From positions 1-64,000 of the forward strand of contig JAKLGU010000006.1 in assembly GCA_022710485.1 (NCBI GenBank): 64,000 nt of DNA. The letters are read 5' to 3'. The translations under genes and the position numbers were made by a program. Within the stretch, counting starts at the first letter, position 1. The number at the start of each line of letters is the position of its first letter. Shown one piece after another: positions 44,473-54,936 of this stretch. The notes beneath the pieces were generated by a model, which did no database searches, was not told the DNA's origin, and was given only the letters and a program-made list of their open reading frames with translations. Source of the stretch: Gemmatimonadota bacterium. Lineage in GTDB: Bacteria > Gemmatimonadota > Gemmatimonadetes > Gemmatimonadales > GWC2-71-9.

Positions 44473-44476
<4 letters not shown>
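43298..44476 (-). CDS. folP: Dihydropteroate synthase FolP with N-terminal extension
   Basis: A 392-residue enzyme of folate synthesis joining p-aminobenzoate to the pterin. The DHPS barrel begins at about 125 with GILNMTPDSFSDGG, then GGESTRPG, DPGFGFSK and GPSRKRFLG. The first about 120 residues are an extra domain with no motif I recognise (it includes DSGALVSGSRARLQAL). Such extensions are known in some DHPS of other phyla. The start is GTG at 44476, overlapping ftsH by GTGA. The ftsH-folP order is common. Confidence 0.94.
43309..43312 (-). promoter_or_regulatory. Ribosome binding site supporting a CTG start
   Basis: GGAG on the minus strand, seven bases upstream of the CTG at 43301. It is the main reason to prefer CTG over the internal GTG for the DUF2723 gene. 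Confidence 0.5.
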
Positions 44477-46455
<1,979 letters not shown>

Positions 46456-46458
46456 TCG

Positions 46459-47004
46459 TCAGTCCAGGTCCACGATATAGGGTAAATGCCGGCAATTCTC
46501 GGCATGGTCCAGGCCATAGCCCACCAGGAAGGCCGGCGGCGCGTGGAATCCCACGAACCGGAGTTCCGCCGGCGGCTCCGGGGCGATCTGCTTGTCGAGC
46601 AGGGTGCAGATCGCCAGGCTGGCGGGATGCCGGGCGCGGAGCAGCTCGACGAGCCGCGTCAGCGTCCTCCCGCTGTCAATTATATCCTCAACGACCACAA
46701 TATGTTTCCCCGCCAGGTCGGTGGCGGGGTCGTACAGGAGCCGGACGTTGCCGCTGGAGACCGTCCCCGAGCCGTAGCTGCTGGCCACGAGAAAGTCCAC
46801 TTGCAGGGGCCGTTCCACCGCCCGGACCAGGTCGGCCAGGAAGATGAAGCTCCCCTTGAGCAACCCGAGAAGCAGCAAGTCGCCGTCGGGGTAGGCCGCC
46901 GTGATCTCCCGGCCGAGCGAGGCCACCCGCGTCGCGATCTGTTCGGCGGTGAAGACGACCGACTTGGCCTTGCGCCCCCCGCTGCGCCGCGACAGGTCAT
47001 CCAC
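46459..47004 (-). CDS. hpt: Hypoxanthine-guanine phosphoribosyltransferase
   Basis: A 181-residue purine salvage enzyme. The PRPP loop VVVEDIIDSGRTL and the flexible loop region with SSYGSGT are present; LLGLLKGSFIFLADLVRAV is the PPi-binding region. It starts with GTG, overlaps tilS by eight bases and ends three bases before ftsH. tilS-hpt-ftsH is one of the most conserved gene orders in bacteria. Confidence 0.95.
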   Translation of the reverse strand: MDDLSRRSGGRKAKSVVFTAEQIATRVASLGREITAAYPDGDLLLLGLLKGSFIFLADLVRAVERPLQVDFLVASSYGSGTVSSGNVRLLYDPATDLAGKHIVVVEDIIDSGRTLTRLVELLRARHPASLAICTLLDKQIAPEPPAELRFVGFHAPPAFLVGYGLDHAENCRHLPYIVDLD

Positions 47005-48370
47005 CGCTCACCTCGATCCTGAGTGCGTCCTCGCCCTCGCGGGGCACCGCCACCTCCCCGCGACAGATACCCCCGATCCACGCGATGTTGCCATCGGACT
47101 CGAAGAGCGGCCACGCCGCCCGGCGGCTCCGCTCCACGCGGGCCTCCTGAAGCACCCGTGACACGGCCCGATGGCCCACACCGCCAAGGGGGGTCAGCTG
47201 GTCGCCCGGCTCGGGAGCCCGGAGGAGCGCCCCTTCTCCGATGAACCAGCCCACCCAGCCGTCGCGCCGGGTCGTGGCCGGCGCCGGCGCCCTGGACCAG
47301 GAGACCTGCCACGGACCCCACCTGACCTCGCCTCGCCGGCCGTTCAGCCGGAGCGGTGGCGGCGGCGACACCACCCGATAGAAACAGATCCGGCCAAACG
47401 CGAGTTCCCCGCGCCAGTCGCCGCCGAGCTCCATGGCCGCGCCGCTCCGTCCCCCCCGAACCATCTCAAGGAGTCGACTGCCGCGGCGCGTGCCGAGCGT
47501 ACAGCCGACCCGACGTGCGGTGGCCTGGAGGAGCGCGACCGCGAGCGCGGAATCATAGGTGACGAGCGGAAGGGCGGCAACGGAAATGCGCCGCTCCGAT
47601 TCCGCCGCGGACAGGCCCGGCAGCGTGTCGAGCGCCGCATTCCAGGCCCCCCGATTCGCGGCGGCCTGGCGCCCGAGGCGCAAGAGCCGCTCACCGGCCT
47701 GCGGATCCCGCTCGGCGAGCAGGGGCAGGAGCACGCCGCGGACCCAGGAACGGTCGTGCACCGGGTCGGTGTTCGACGGATCGCACCAACCGTCGAGCCC
47801 CTTCCCCTCCAGCCAGGTGACGAGCTCCTGCTTCTGAAACCCGAGGAGGGGACGGACTCGCCTCCCGTGGCGAGCGGCCATTCCGGCGAGACCGGCGGGA
47901 CCGCTCCCGGCCAAGACACGAAGCAGGATCGTTTCGAGCTGGTCGTCCTGGTGATGGGCCAGGACGACCGCGTCCGCCCCCTCCTGCCGGCGTACCTCCT
48001 CGAGCCAGGCGTGCCGCGCGGCACGGGCCCGGGTCTCGGAGGTCCCGGCGCCGAGGCTCAGCCGGCCGACTGCCACGGGAAGGGCCAAGTCGGTGGCCGC
48101 GGCGACCACGCGATCGGCGACCGTGCGGCTGTCGGGATGGATGCCGTGGTCCGCATGCGCCACGACGAGGTCGAGGCGATGGTGCGCTCCGGTCGCGTGC
48201 ATCAGGTGGAGGAGCGCCAGCGAGTCGGGGCCGCCAGATACGGCCACGAGCACGCGGCGCCAACTGGTGGGACAGTCGAGCGCCTCCCACGCGGCGAGGA
48301 AGCGCGCGGGGAGGTCGTCGGTGGTGGGCGCCGCGACGACGGGGCGGAGCGGCGGACGAGGAGCGGGCAT
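46997..48370 (-). CDS. tilS: tRNA(Ile)-lysidine synthase TilS
   Basis: A 457-residue N-type ATP pyrophosphatase that makes lysidine at C34 of tRNA-Ile2, changing AUG to AUA decoding. The PP-loop is SGGPDS (45-50). HADHGIHPDS, AHHQDDQLETILLRVLAGSG and PLLGFQKQEL follow as expected. The C-terminal part (about 370-457) is a TilS substrate-binding domain. It is the first gene of the long minus-strand run. Confidence 0.95.
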   Translation of the reverse strand: MPAPRPPLRPVVAAPTTDDLPARFLAAWEALDCPTSWRRVLVAVSGGPDSLALLHLMHATGAHHRLDLVVAHADHGIHPDSRTVADRVVAAATDLALPVAVGRLSLGAGTSETRARAARHAWLEEVRRQEGADAVVLAHHQDDQLETILLRVLAGSGPAGLAGMAARHGRRVRPLLGFQKQELVTWLEGKGLDGWCDPSNTDPVHDRSWVRGVLLPLLAERDPQAGERLLRLGRQAAANRGAWNAALDTLPGLSAAESERRISVAALPLVTYDSALAVALLQATARRVGCTLGTRRGSRLLEMVRGGRSGAAMELGGDWRGELAFGRICFYRVVSPPPPLRLNGRRGEVRWGPWQVSWSRAPAPATTRRDGWVGWFIGEGALLRAPEPGDQLTPLGGVGHRAVSRVLQEARVERSRRAAWPLFESDGNIAWIGGICRGEVAVPREGEDALRIEVSGG

Positions 48371-48411
48371 CGGGGAAAGTTAGCCGCCCGGCACCCTCGC
48401 GGAAGACGGAA

Positions 48412-49479
48412 CTACTGGTCGTAGTCCTGGACGACCTGGCCCCGCGAGTTGAGCACCGCCGTGACGCGGCCCCCCGACTCTCGAAATCCGAGCACGGTCA
48501 CCTTCCCGGAACCGACATCCAGCTGCGGGACGGGCACGCGCAGCACCCAGCGCTGGACGATCCAACCGCCACCAGGGAGGGGGGCGAACCGCAGCATCCC
48601 CCCAGCGTCCACCTGACGCGCCCACTTCGGGAGTCGGGTGTAATTGAAATCGAGTCGACGCAACTCGGCGGAGCCCTGATCCAGCCAGAGTGTTCCGCGG
48701 ATGTCCGACCGCTGGTCCTGTGCTCCAGGCTCGAACGCGAGGCCGACCCACTCGGACGGGTCGCCCAGGCCGGGGGGGACGGTCCAGAAGCAGTGGCCCT
48801 CGAAGAAAGGCTCGGAGAGCAGGAATTCGGCGTCGGGTCCGTACCAGGTCGGTCCGACCACCAGATCTTCGATGTTCTCCACGAACCCGCTCGCGAGCAG
48901 CGTGTCGGGAGACGGACTTCGGACCGGCCAGGCGCTGATACTCAGCTCATTGACCTGGCGCGGCGCCGATGGCGTCCCGAAGCGGTCGAGGTCCCGGTCC
49001 TCGAGAACCGTCTGGAATCGGTAGGCCTGTGACTTTACCGTCTGGGCGGTAATGGCCAGCGCCGTCCCGGCGTTGGTCCACAGTGCGGAGGAGAGGGTGT
49101 CGTTCCTCGCGCGGTCGCCGCAGGTCGCCGTGCCGGCGACCGTGATTTCGGGGAGCGCCACCGGAGCGCCGGCGAGGACCATCGTTCGCGTGAGGGTTTC
49201 CCCCGTCGAGAGCCTGACGGTCGAGTCCACGGGGAGGTATCCGATGCGGAGGATCCGAAGCAGGTACGCGCCCGGAGCGTTTGCCCTGAGGGAAAAGCGC
49301 CCCTCGGAGCCGCTCACGGCCTGTGCGGCGCGCTTGCCGGCGGAGTCCTGCAGCAAGACCAGGGCACCCACGACCGCCACATCCGTGCCCGCTTCGACCA
49401 GGCGGCCGCGGACGGCCTGTGCGTTGAGCGCGCCGATCGGGACCACCACCAAGAGACAAGCGAGGCCAAGCGCTTTCAT
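48412..49479 (-). CDS. Exported protein with carboxypeptidase-regulatory-like domain
   Basis: A 355-residue exported protein. Signal peptide 1-20 (MKALGLACLLVVVPIGALNA), then a CarboxypepD-regulatory-like beta sandwich (about 23-110: GRLVEAGTDVAVVGALVLL, EGRFSLRANAPGAYLLRILR). The rest is beta-rich with no known catalytic motif. Such domain plans are found in outer-membrane-linked or surface proteins. The ATG at 49479 is chosen because the signal peptide begins there. It is 41 bases from tilS, so weakly linked to it. Confidence 0.72.
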   Translation of the reverse strand: MKALGLACLLVVVPIGALNAQAVRGRLVEAGTDVAVVGALVLLQDSAGKRAAQAVSGSEGRFSLRANAPGAYLLRILRIGYLPVDSTVRLSTGETLTRTMVLAGAPVALPEITVAGTATCGDRARNDTLSSALWTNAGTALAITAQTVKSQAYRFQTVLEDRDLDRFGTPSAPRQVNELSISAWPVRSPSPDTLLASGFVENIEDLVVGPTWYGPDAEFLLSEPFFEGHCFWTVPPGLGDPSEWVGLAFEPGAQDQRSDIRGTLWLDQGSAELRRLDFNYTRLPKWARQVDAGGMLRFAPLPGGGWIVQRWVLRVPVPQLDVGSGKVTVLGFRESGGRVTAVLNSRGQVVQDYDQ

Positions 49480-49561
49480 TGCAGTCAACCTGCGTGACCT
49501 GCCCGCCCGGGGCAACCCGTGAGAACGCGGGCATCACCGCGTCCCCCCACAACGATTGCGC

Positions 49562-50101
49562 TCACTTCCGTGCGTACAGCCCGTCGAACTGCGTCGCCCA
49601 GGTGGCCCCGCCGTCGGTGGACGCTTCCCAGTGCTGCCGGACCATCCCACCCTCGCGGGGCGTCCACGTCACGCGCTCGATGGTGACGGATCCCGGCTTT
49701 CCCGGGGTCGGGTGAGTTCCTGTGAGCACCATGCTCGGTCCCACCAGCCGTCCCCTGAGCTCGAGCAAGTTGCCCCCGGCGTCCATCCAGACCTGGCGCC
49801 AGGTGCTGTCAGCGGCGTTCCACATGTTGAGGCTGGTGCCGTCGCCGCCGTTCGAGCTCGCCCAGTGCTCCTGCAGCACACACCCGCCGAGGATGGCCTC
49901 GATCCGGTTGGTTCCGGCGGACTTGCCTGCGGGGGTGGTCACGGTCCAGTCGCCGACCCAGAAATCGAATTGCCGGTACTCGGGTGCCGCACACCCCTGC
50001 CGTCCCTGAGCCATGACGATGCGCGGAAGGACGAGCAGGAGGAGGACCAGGGCAAGCGAGGAGAGAGGAAGGCAGCGATTTCGGCGGGACGCATTCGTCA
50101 T
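49562..50101 (-). CDS. Exported protein, DUF1579-like
   Basis: A 179-residue protein with a signal peptide ending near VMAQG (about 1-31). The motif QFDFWVGDWTV opens the mature domain; ILGGCVLQEHW follows. This pattern occurs in DUF1579-type and related lipocalin-like secreted proteins of unknown role. Start ATG at 50101. A longer frame upstream overlaps a neighbouring gene and looks random. Confidence 0.7.
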   Translation of the reverse strand: MTNASRRNRCLPLSSLALVLLLLVLPRIVMAQGRQGCAAPEYRQFDFWVGDWTVTTPAGKSAGTNRIEAILGGCVLQEHWASSNGGDGTSLNMWNAADSTWRQVWMDAGGNLLELRGRLVGPSMVLTGTHPTPGKPGSVTIERVTWTPREGGMVRQHWEASTDGGATWATQFDGLYARK

Positions 50102-50178
50102 GCGACGCTCGGGTTGCGGGGGAGGAGTGGGAAGCTCCCTCTCTACGCAGACCAAGCAGGAGCGGTTTCCGCCGCCGC

Positions 50179-50472
50179 TCACCAGTCGCCCCGCTGCTGC
50201 CGCCGGAAGTAGCAATACCACAGCGCCAGCCACGAACCGGCGTTCCCGACGAACATGCCGAGGTAGACGAGTGCCCACCCGATGGATTCTGACTGGACGT
50301 GGAGCCCTGAGGCGGCGATGCCGGTGCCAAGGAGCTGGAGGCCGCAGAACGCGAGCAGTGAGAGGACAAGGGCGCGGCGCCGGACGCCATCCGCCCTGAC
50401 GTCCGCGGCCTGCCGCCCCGCCTGGAAGACGGGATCCTCCTCTGCGCGAGGCGGCCGGCCGGCGCGATTCAC
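50179..50472 (-). CDS. Small two-helix membrane protein
   Basis: A 97-residue protein with a charged N-terminus (1-32) and two hydrophobic helices (about 34-52 and 64-84), ending FRRQQRGDW. No family is recognised. The GTG start overlaps the DUF411 gene by GTGA, so it is probably co-translated with it and may be part of the same function. Confidence 0.6.
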   Translation of the reverse strand: MNRAGRPPRAEEDPVFQAGRQAADVRADGVRRRALVLSLLAFCGLQLLGTGIAASGLHVQSESIGWALVYLGMFVGNAGSWLALWYCYFRRQQRGDW

Positions 50473-50945
50473 TTCTTGGCGAAGACGCTCGTCTTGCCGG
50501 CCTTATCCCAGGCGATCACATCGTAGGACTGGGCCGGCGTGCCGGGCACTTCCATGCCTGGTGATCCGACCGGCATGCCCGCGACGGCGATCCCGGCAAC
50601 CTTGGGCCGGTCGTGCAGGAGCTTCTTCAGCGCGTCCACCGGCACGTGACCCTCGACGACATAGCCCTCCACCACGGCGGTGTGGCAGGTCTGGAGCGCG
50701 CGCGGCACGCCCGACGCCGCCTTGATTTCACTCATGTCGTCGAGGTCCACCGTCTTGACCTGGAAGCCGTTCGCCTGCAGGTAGTCCACCCACTTTTGGC
50801 AGCAACCGCAGGTGGGAGACTTGTAGACCGTGATGACGGAAACCCCCGTGCCGGCCGCGGCGGGGCCCTGTCCCCGCGAGGCCGCGCCGAGCGACACGAC
50901 GGCGGCGGCGGCGATGGCGAGCGGGAGGATCTTGGCAAATCTCAT
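50469..50945 (-). CDS. DUF411 protein, CGCC-motif, probable copper-binding periplasmic protein
   Basis: A 158-residue exported protein with a signal peptide (1-25). The DUF411 signature is clear: YKSPTCGCCQKWVDYLQ (Cys46, Cys48, Cys49), then a thioredoxin-like helix-strand pattern, HTAVVEGYVVEGHVP, and a third strand. Proteins of this family are often encoded with copper-resistance genes and are thought to bind metal through the CGCC motif. No copper gene is visible here except a small membrane protein on each side. Metal binding is inference. Confidence 0.85.
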   Translation of the reverse strand: MRFAKILPLAIAAAAVVSLGAASRGQGPAAAGTGVSVITVYKSPTCGCCQKWVDYLQANGFQVKTVDLDDMSEIKAASGVPRALQTCHTAVVEGYVVEGHVPVDALKKLLHDRPKVAGIAVAGMPVGSPGMEVPGTPAQSYDVIAWDKAGKTSVFAKK

Positions 50946-50975
50946 GACGACCTCGGTGGAATGTGCTTGCGGCGA

Positions 50976-51101
50976 TCAGGACTGCCCGCGGTTTTCGCCG
51001 TCCCGGCGGTGCCACTCGAACACCATGCCCCGGAACAGCAGGTAGCCGAAGCAGAAGGTGGCAACCGCGACCACGACCGGACCGAAGGTGTTGGCTTGCA
51101 T
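50976..51101 (-). CDS. Very small single-pass membrane protein
   Basis: A 41-residue open frame (ATG 51101 to TGA 50976) with one clear hydrophobic helix (about 7-24; FGPVVVAVATFCFGYLLF) followed by a charged tail (EWHRRDGENRG). It fits exactly between the SRPBCC gene and the DUF411 gene, leaving short gaps on both sides, so it is likely a real gene. It has no known family; its size and tail recall small subunits of membrane complexes. Confidence 0.5.
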   Translation of the reverse strand: MQANTFGPVVVAVATFCFGYLLFRGMVFEWHRRDGENRGQS

Positions 51102-51141
51102 GGACTCTCTCGGATTGAGTGGACGCTGGATTCTAACGAAA

Positions 51142-51615
51142 TCAGCGTCGCTCAGCCAGCGCCTTGAGCGCGCCGAGGTGGTCCTCGAGGATCTCGTCCG
51201 TCACCTGCTCGACTTTGGACCGCGGAATCACCGTGCCGAGGGCGCGCCCATGGACGGCGGCGTGGCAGGTGACCTCCGTCCGCTGGCCCACCGCCGCGAA
51301 CTTGTAGGCGATGTCCAGATCGAAGAGCGCGTGGTGTACCACGACCGCCAGGCGGGACTGCGGCTTGAATTCGGTCACCTCGCCCCGGCACGGGGTCGGG
51401 ACGAGCCCGATCCGGATCCGCTGGACGAAGGTGGCCCCGAGCGCAAACCCGCCCGGGCTGCCGTCTGCGGAGGTGACACTCCGCATGCCGTGCACCCATT
51501 GCATCAGGGCGGCGGGGTCTTCGACCAGCTGCCAGACACGGCCGCGCGGTGCCTCGATGACGACGCGATGGTCGAGCCGGTGCGCGTCGGCCGGGACCGA
51601 TCGCGAACCGGTCAC
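51142..51615 (-). CDS. SRPBCC-fold (polyketide cyclase/START-like) protein
   Basis: A 157-residue protein. LDHRVVIEAPRGRVWQLVED at the N-terminus and the long C-terminal helix (about 130-155) frame the SRPBCC fold; GEVTEFKPQSRLAVVV is the typical mid-strand. This fold binds hydrophobic ligands, but the ligand is unknown. The start is GTG at 51615 in a GTGA overlap with the small coiled-coil gene. Confidence 0.75.
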   Translation of the reverse strand: MTGSRSVPADAHRLDHRVVIEAPRGRVWQLVEDPAALMQWVHGMRSVTSADGSPGGFALGATFVQRIRIGLVPTPCRGEVTEFKPQSRLAVVVHHALFDLDIAYKFAAVGQRTEVTCHAAVHGRALGTVIPRSKVEQVTDEILEDHLGALKALAERR

Positions 51616-51875
51616 AGCATCTTTCGGACGCGGTCGAACCCGAGCCGGATCTCGTCCCCGAGCAGCCTGGCCGCGGCGCCGACGTCCTCCATGACGTCGC
51701 CGGCTTCATCGCCCGCGCGGTCGAGGCGGCCACGCAGCTCGGCGATCCGGCCGTCGAGCTTGTCCCACTCCTCCTTCGCCTCCGCCTTGCCCAGGTGCAG
51801 GCGGACGCGGAGCTCGTCCCGCTCCTGCTCCAGCTTCTCCAGCATCTCCCGCATCTTGTCTCGCATGGCCGTCAT
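51612..51875 (-). CDS. Small coiled-coil protein
   Basis: An 87-residue, highly charged helical protein. Residues 3-65 show a heptad-like pattern (MREMLEKLEQERDELRVRL, then EWDKLDGRIAELRGRLDRAG). No family motif is seen; it may resemble small regulatory or structural coiled coils. It lies 28 bases after the large glycosidase-like gene and overlaps the SRPBCC gene. The ATG at 51875 is preferred to an upstream start that would run into that neighbour. Confidence 0.6.
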   Translation of the reverse strand: MTAMRDKMREMLEKLEQERDELRVRLHLGKAEAKEEWDKLDGRIAELRGRLDRAGDEAGDVMEDVGAAARLLGDEIRLGFDRVRKML

Positions 51876-51903
51876 CGGTCGGTCCTCGCGTTGAAGTTGT
51901 GCA

Positions 51904-54900
51904 TCAGGGCGCACCGGATCCGGCGGTCGGCTCGAAGATCAGGAGCCAGCCCCGGCCCGGAGCCACCGGAATCGGGTCGAACGGCTTGAAGGAGGCAGCG
52001 GACTGGTATCCGGGAAGCTCCGGCGCCACCACCCGTGCCCGCGCCGGGTCGAGGCCCAGCCGGGTCCAGTCCACGGCCAGCTGCACCTGCGCGGTGTCCG
52101 CCGCCCAGCTCGCGAGCGCCACGATGCTGCGCCCCTCGCCTTGGTACACCGTGGCGAGCACGTCGGGCCGTCCGGTGCGCACCGGGGCGCCCGGCACCCA
52201 GAAGCCGATCATCCGGGTGTCCTGAATCTTATAGGTGTCCCAGAACTTCCACAGTTCCCGCGGATCCCCCGACCAGGGGAGCCGGTTCGTCATCCCGAAG
52301 ACCATGCCCCGCCACGGATTGCCGCCACCTTCGAGCATCTCCCCCATCAGCCCGAAGGGAATGCCGGACATTTCGACGAGCCAGTAGGCGGGCGAGGCGT
52401 TGTAGTCGAAGTACTCGCCGAACCAGAGCCGGTCGATGAACGGGAAGTGCTCGAGGTAGAGGTTGGCGCTGCTCGCGAATCCGTCACGCGGGTTGTACTG
52501 GTTGGCGGAGTGCAGGTCGATGAGCGGCGCGGGTCGGCCCCGGGTCAGCGCCTTCCGGACACGCACCATGATACTCCGGTCGAACGCGACGTCGTCGATG
52601 TAGAGGCCGTCGATGCCCACGTTGTCCACGAGCCAGTCGAGCCCCTCGACGTAGAAGTTGTGCCAGCGGGAAATCCCGGTGTTGACCACCGCCGCGTCCC
52701 GGATGGCCGGTACGTACCATCCGCCGATGTAGTTGGTGTCGAGATGCTCCTGCAGCCACGACGCCCCGCCGCCCGGGCCGGGCGCGATCACCTCGGTGCC
52801 GAGGCTTTGGAGCGCCGGGATTTCCGGCGCGTGGTTCGTGAGTTCGCGCACCGTGTAGTAAATCTTGACGCGGATCCCCATGGCGTGCGCGCTGTCGACG
52901 TACGCCTTCATTGCCTCCGGGCGCAGAAACGGGTAATTGATGAAGGGATTGATGGCCGTCGCGTGGTGCACGTTGACCGTGTTGGCCCCCATCTTCGTAA
53001 TGGAGTCGAGCGGCACGTAGGCGTGGAAGTAACGGGTGGCCCACTGCGCCTTCGTGTCGATGGGATGGAACGGGGTCAGCAGGAGCCGGAAGTCGAAATG
53101 CTGGACCTCGCCCTGTTCCATCGGGACCGATTGGCCTCTCGCCATCGTGCGCGCACCACTGTAACAGACGACGGTGTACGCCTCGCGACGCGCCCGCAGC
53201 CGGCACCCTCCCCGCCCCGCGTTGGCCCACGAGGCCGGCATGACGAGCGGCTTGGAGAGGTAGAAATTGGTGTTGAGGGGCCGGCTGTATTTGTCGTCCT
53301 TGAGGCTGAACTGCAGCCCCGCGTTCACGTCGCCCAGCCAGGCGCCGTCCTGGTTGTGCTTCACCTCCCAGGTCCAGTCGAGGGAGTCCGGCCTGCGGCC
53401 GCCCTTCACGCCGAGGCCCATCATGTACCGGGCGACGTCGGGGCGGAGCGGGATCTCGAGCCGGATGTCCCGGACGGCCAAGGCGGAATCGGCGGTGAGC
53501 GCGACCGAAAACTCCGCGTTGCCGTCGAACTCGAGGCTGCCATGCACCAGCATGTGAAGTGGGCCTGCGCTGGCGGCCGAAATCCAGTCAATCCTGCCGG
53601 AGTCATGGACGACGACGCGGAATCCCGCCGCATCCCACTCCATTTCGCGGCCCGCAGCGTCCTCGGCGACCAGCCGGATCGGACCCGCGAGCAACTCTCT
53701 CGGCTGGGTGCCGATCGAGGTCATTTCGATGGTGAAGAGGCTCTGGAGGGAACGGGGGAAACCGGCCGTGCCGATGACCATCTTCCGTCCGAGCACCCCG
53801 AGCGTGTCCCCGCGGCGCGAAACCGGCGTGTATGGAGGCACGATTCCGTGGTCCTCCTCGAGCCGGGAGTCGAGCCAGGCCAGGCGCGCAAGCCGCCACG
53901 GTTCATCTGCGCCGCCGTTGCGGATCGTGTCGGGCTCGACGTCAAGCGTAAGCTCGACTCTCACCCCGTCCGCCCCGGGATCCCAGACCGTGAGGTGACC
54001 CTTGTAGCGCCCGGCTCGCGCGTCGAGTGGGACCTGCACTCCGCACCAGAGTGGTTGAACTCGCCCTTGCGGGACGACTAGCGGTGTCTTGAACCCCCGC
54101 CCCTGCCAGTCCACGCCGCCCTGGTTGAAGCAGCGAATCGCGGATGCCGGGATCTCGCCGCCGGCTCCGGTCAGAGGCCAAAAGAGGACACGGGCGTCTG
54201 CGAGCGGGGCTCGGGCGGCCCACACGCCAAGCTGGAATGCGTAAAACTCCCCGCGGAAGGCCGTTCCGGAGAAGGTCGGGGGCCCAGTCCGGCTGACCCA
54301 TCGCGCCGGGAGGTCGGCCGGCATGACAATCGGGTGAGTACGGTCCTCCGAAAAGACCAGGAACGGACTCGATGGTGAGCGCGCCAGTACCCGATCCGTC
54401 TCCGCCTTCGTCGCGATGACCTGCATCGGGTAGAATGAGTCGAGCGTGTCTGCGGCCTCGAAGGCCACGAGCCGGGCCTGGGGCAGCCGATCCAGTTGTC
54501 GCGGGTCGAACAACGCCAGCCAGGCCGCCGAGGCCGTCGAATCCGGACCGGGGTACGTGAGCTTCGGGTAGTTCGACGTAACCGACCCGGCGTACCGGAG
54601 ATAGTAGATGTAGTACTCGCCGGGGCCGCTGGTCGGCTCGAAAGCGATGTCCCCGGATTCCCGATTGATTGAACCCCGCGCGACGTTCATGACGCGATGG
54701 CCGGTCCTCGCGTCCACGACCCAGACACCCTTCGACTCGGGGTGGAGGTCGGGACGGCGCCAGGGGAGGTGGGCCCAGACCGCGGGGGCGGCTGCGTCCA
54801 CCGACACGACCGCGCGGTGGTTGCCGAACGAGTCGGCCGTCCACCGCCCGATGCGGTAGACCGGATCCTGGGCGGTAGCCGGGCTGGCGAGGGCGCTGCC

Positions 54901-54936
54901 TACGAGCAGCACGAGGGCGAAGCGACTCAACCGCAC
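51904..54936 (-). CDS. Large exported glycoside-hydrolase-like protein, DUF6067/GH123-like
   Basis: A 1010-residue exported protein. Signal peptide 1-24 (ends ASPATAQ). The N-terminal half is beta-rich; the C-terminal half looks like a TIM-barrel of GH type with the motif GIDGLYIDDVAFDR (about 772-785), an acidic pair in the position of a barrel-strand catalytic site, and RYFHAYVPL upstream. It fits DUF6067 and is near GH123-like proteins. Substrate is unknown. The GTG at 54936 is chosen: GAGGAGGG lies seven bases upstream and the signal peptide starts there. Confidence 0.7.
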   Translation of the reverse strand: MRLSRFALVLLVGSALASPATAQDPVYRIGRWTADSFGNHRAVVSVDAAAPAVWAHLPWRRPDLHPESKGVWVVDARTGHRVMNVARGSINRESGDIAFEPTSGPGEYYIYYLRYAGSVTSNYPKLTYPGPDSTASAAWLALFDPRQLDRLPQARLVAFEAADTLDSFYPMQVIATKAETDRVLARSPSSPFLVFSEDRTHPIVMPADLPARWVSRTGPPTFSGTAFRGEFYAFQLGVWAARAPLADARVLFWPLTGAGGEIPASAIRCFNQGGVDWQGRGFKTPLVVPQGRVQPLWCGVQVPLDARAGRYKGHLTVWDPGADGVRVELTLDVEPDTIRNGGADEPWRLARLAWLDSRLEEDHGIVPPYTPVSRRGDTLGVLGRKMVIGTAGFPRSLQSLFTIEMTSIGTQPRELLAGPIRLVAEDAAGREMEWDAAGFRVVVHDSGRIDWISAASAGPLHMLVHGSLEFDGNAEFSVALTADSALAVRDIRLEIPLRPDVARYMMGLGVKGGRRPDSLDWTWEVKHNQDGAWLGDVNAGLQFSLKDDKYSRPLNTNFYLSKPLVMPASWANAGRGGCRLRARREAYTVVCYSGARTMARGQSVPMEQGEVQHFDFRLLLTPFHPIDTKAQWATRYFHAYVPLDSITKMGANTVNVHHATAINPFINYPFLRPEAMKAYVDSAHAMGIRVKIYYTVRELTNHAPEIPALQSLGTEVIAPGPGGGASWLQEHLDTNYIGGWYVPAIRDAAVVNTGISRWHNFYVEGLDWLVDNVGIDGLYIDDVAFDRSIMVRVRKALTRGRPAPLIDLHSANQYNPRDGFASSANLYLEHFPFIDRLWFGEYFDYNASPAYWLVEMSGIPFGLMGEMLEGGGNPWRGMVFGMTNRLPWSGDPRELWKFWDTYKIQDTRMIGFWVPGAPVRTGRPDVLATVYQGEGRSIVALASWAADTAQVQLAVDWTRLGLDPARARVVAPELPGYQSAASFKPFDPIPVAPGRGWLLIFEPTAGSGAP

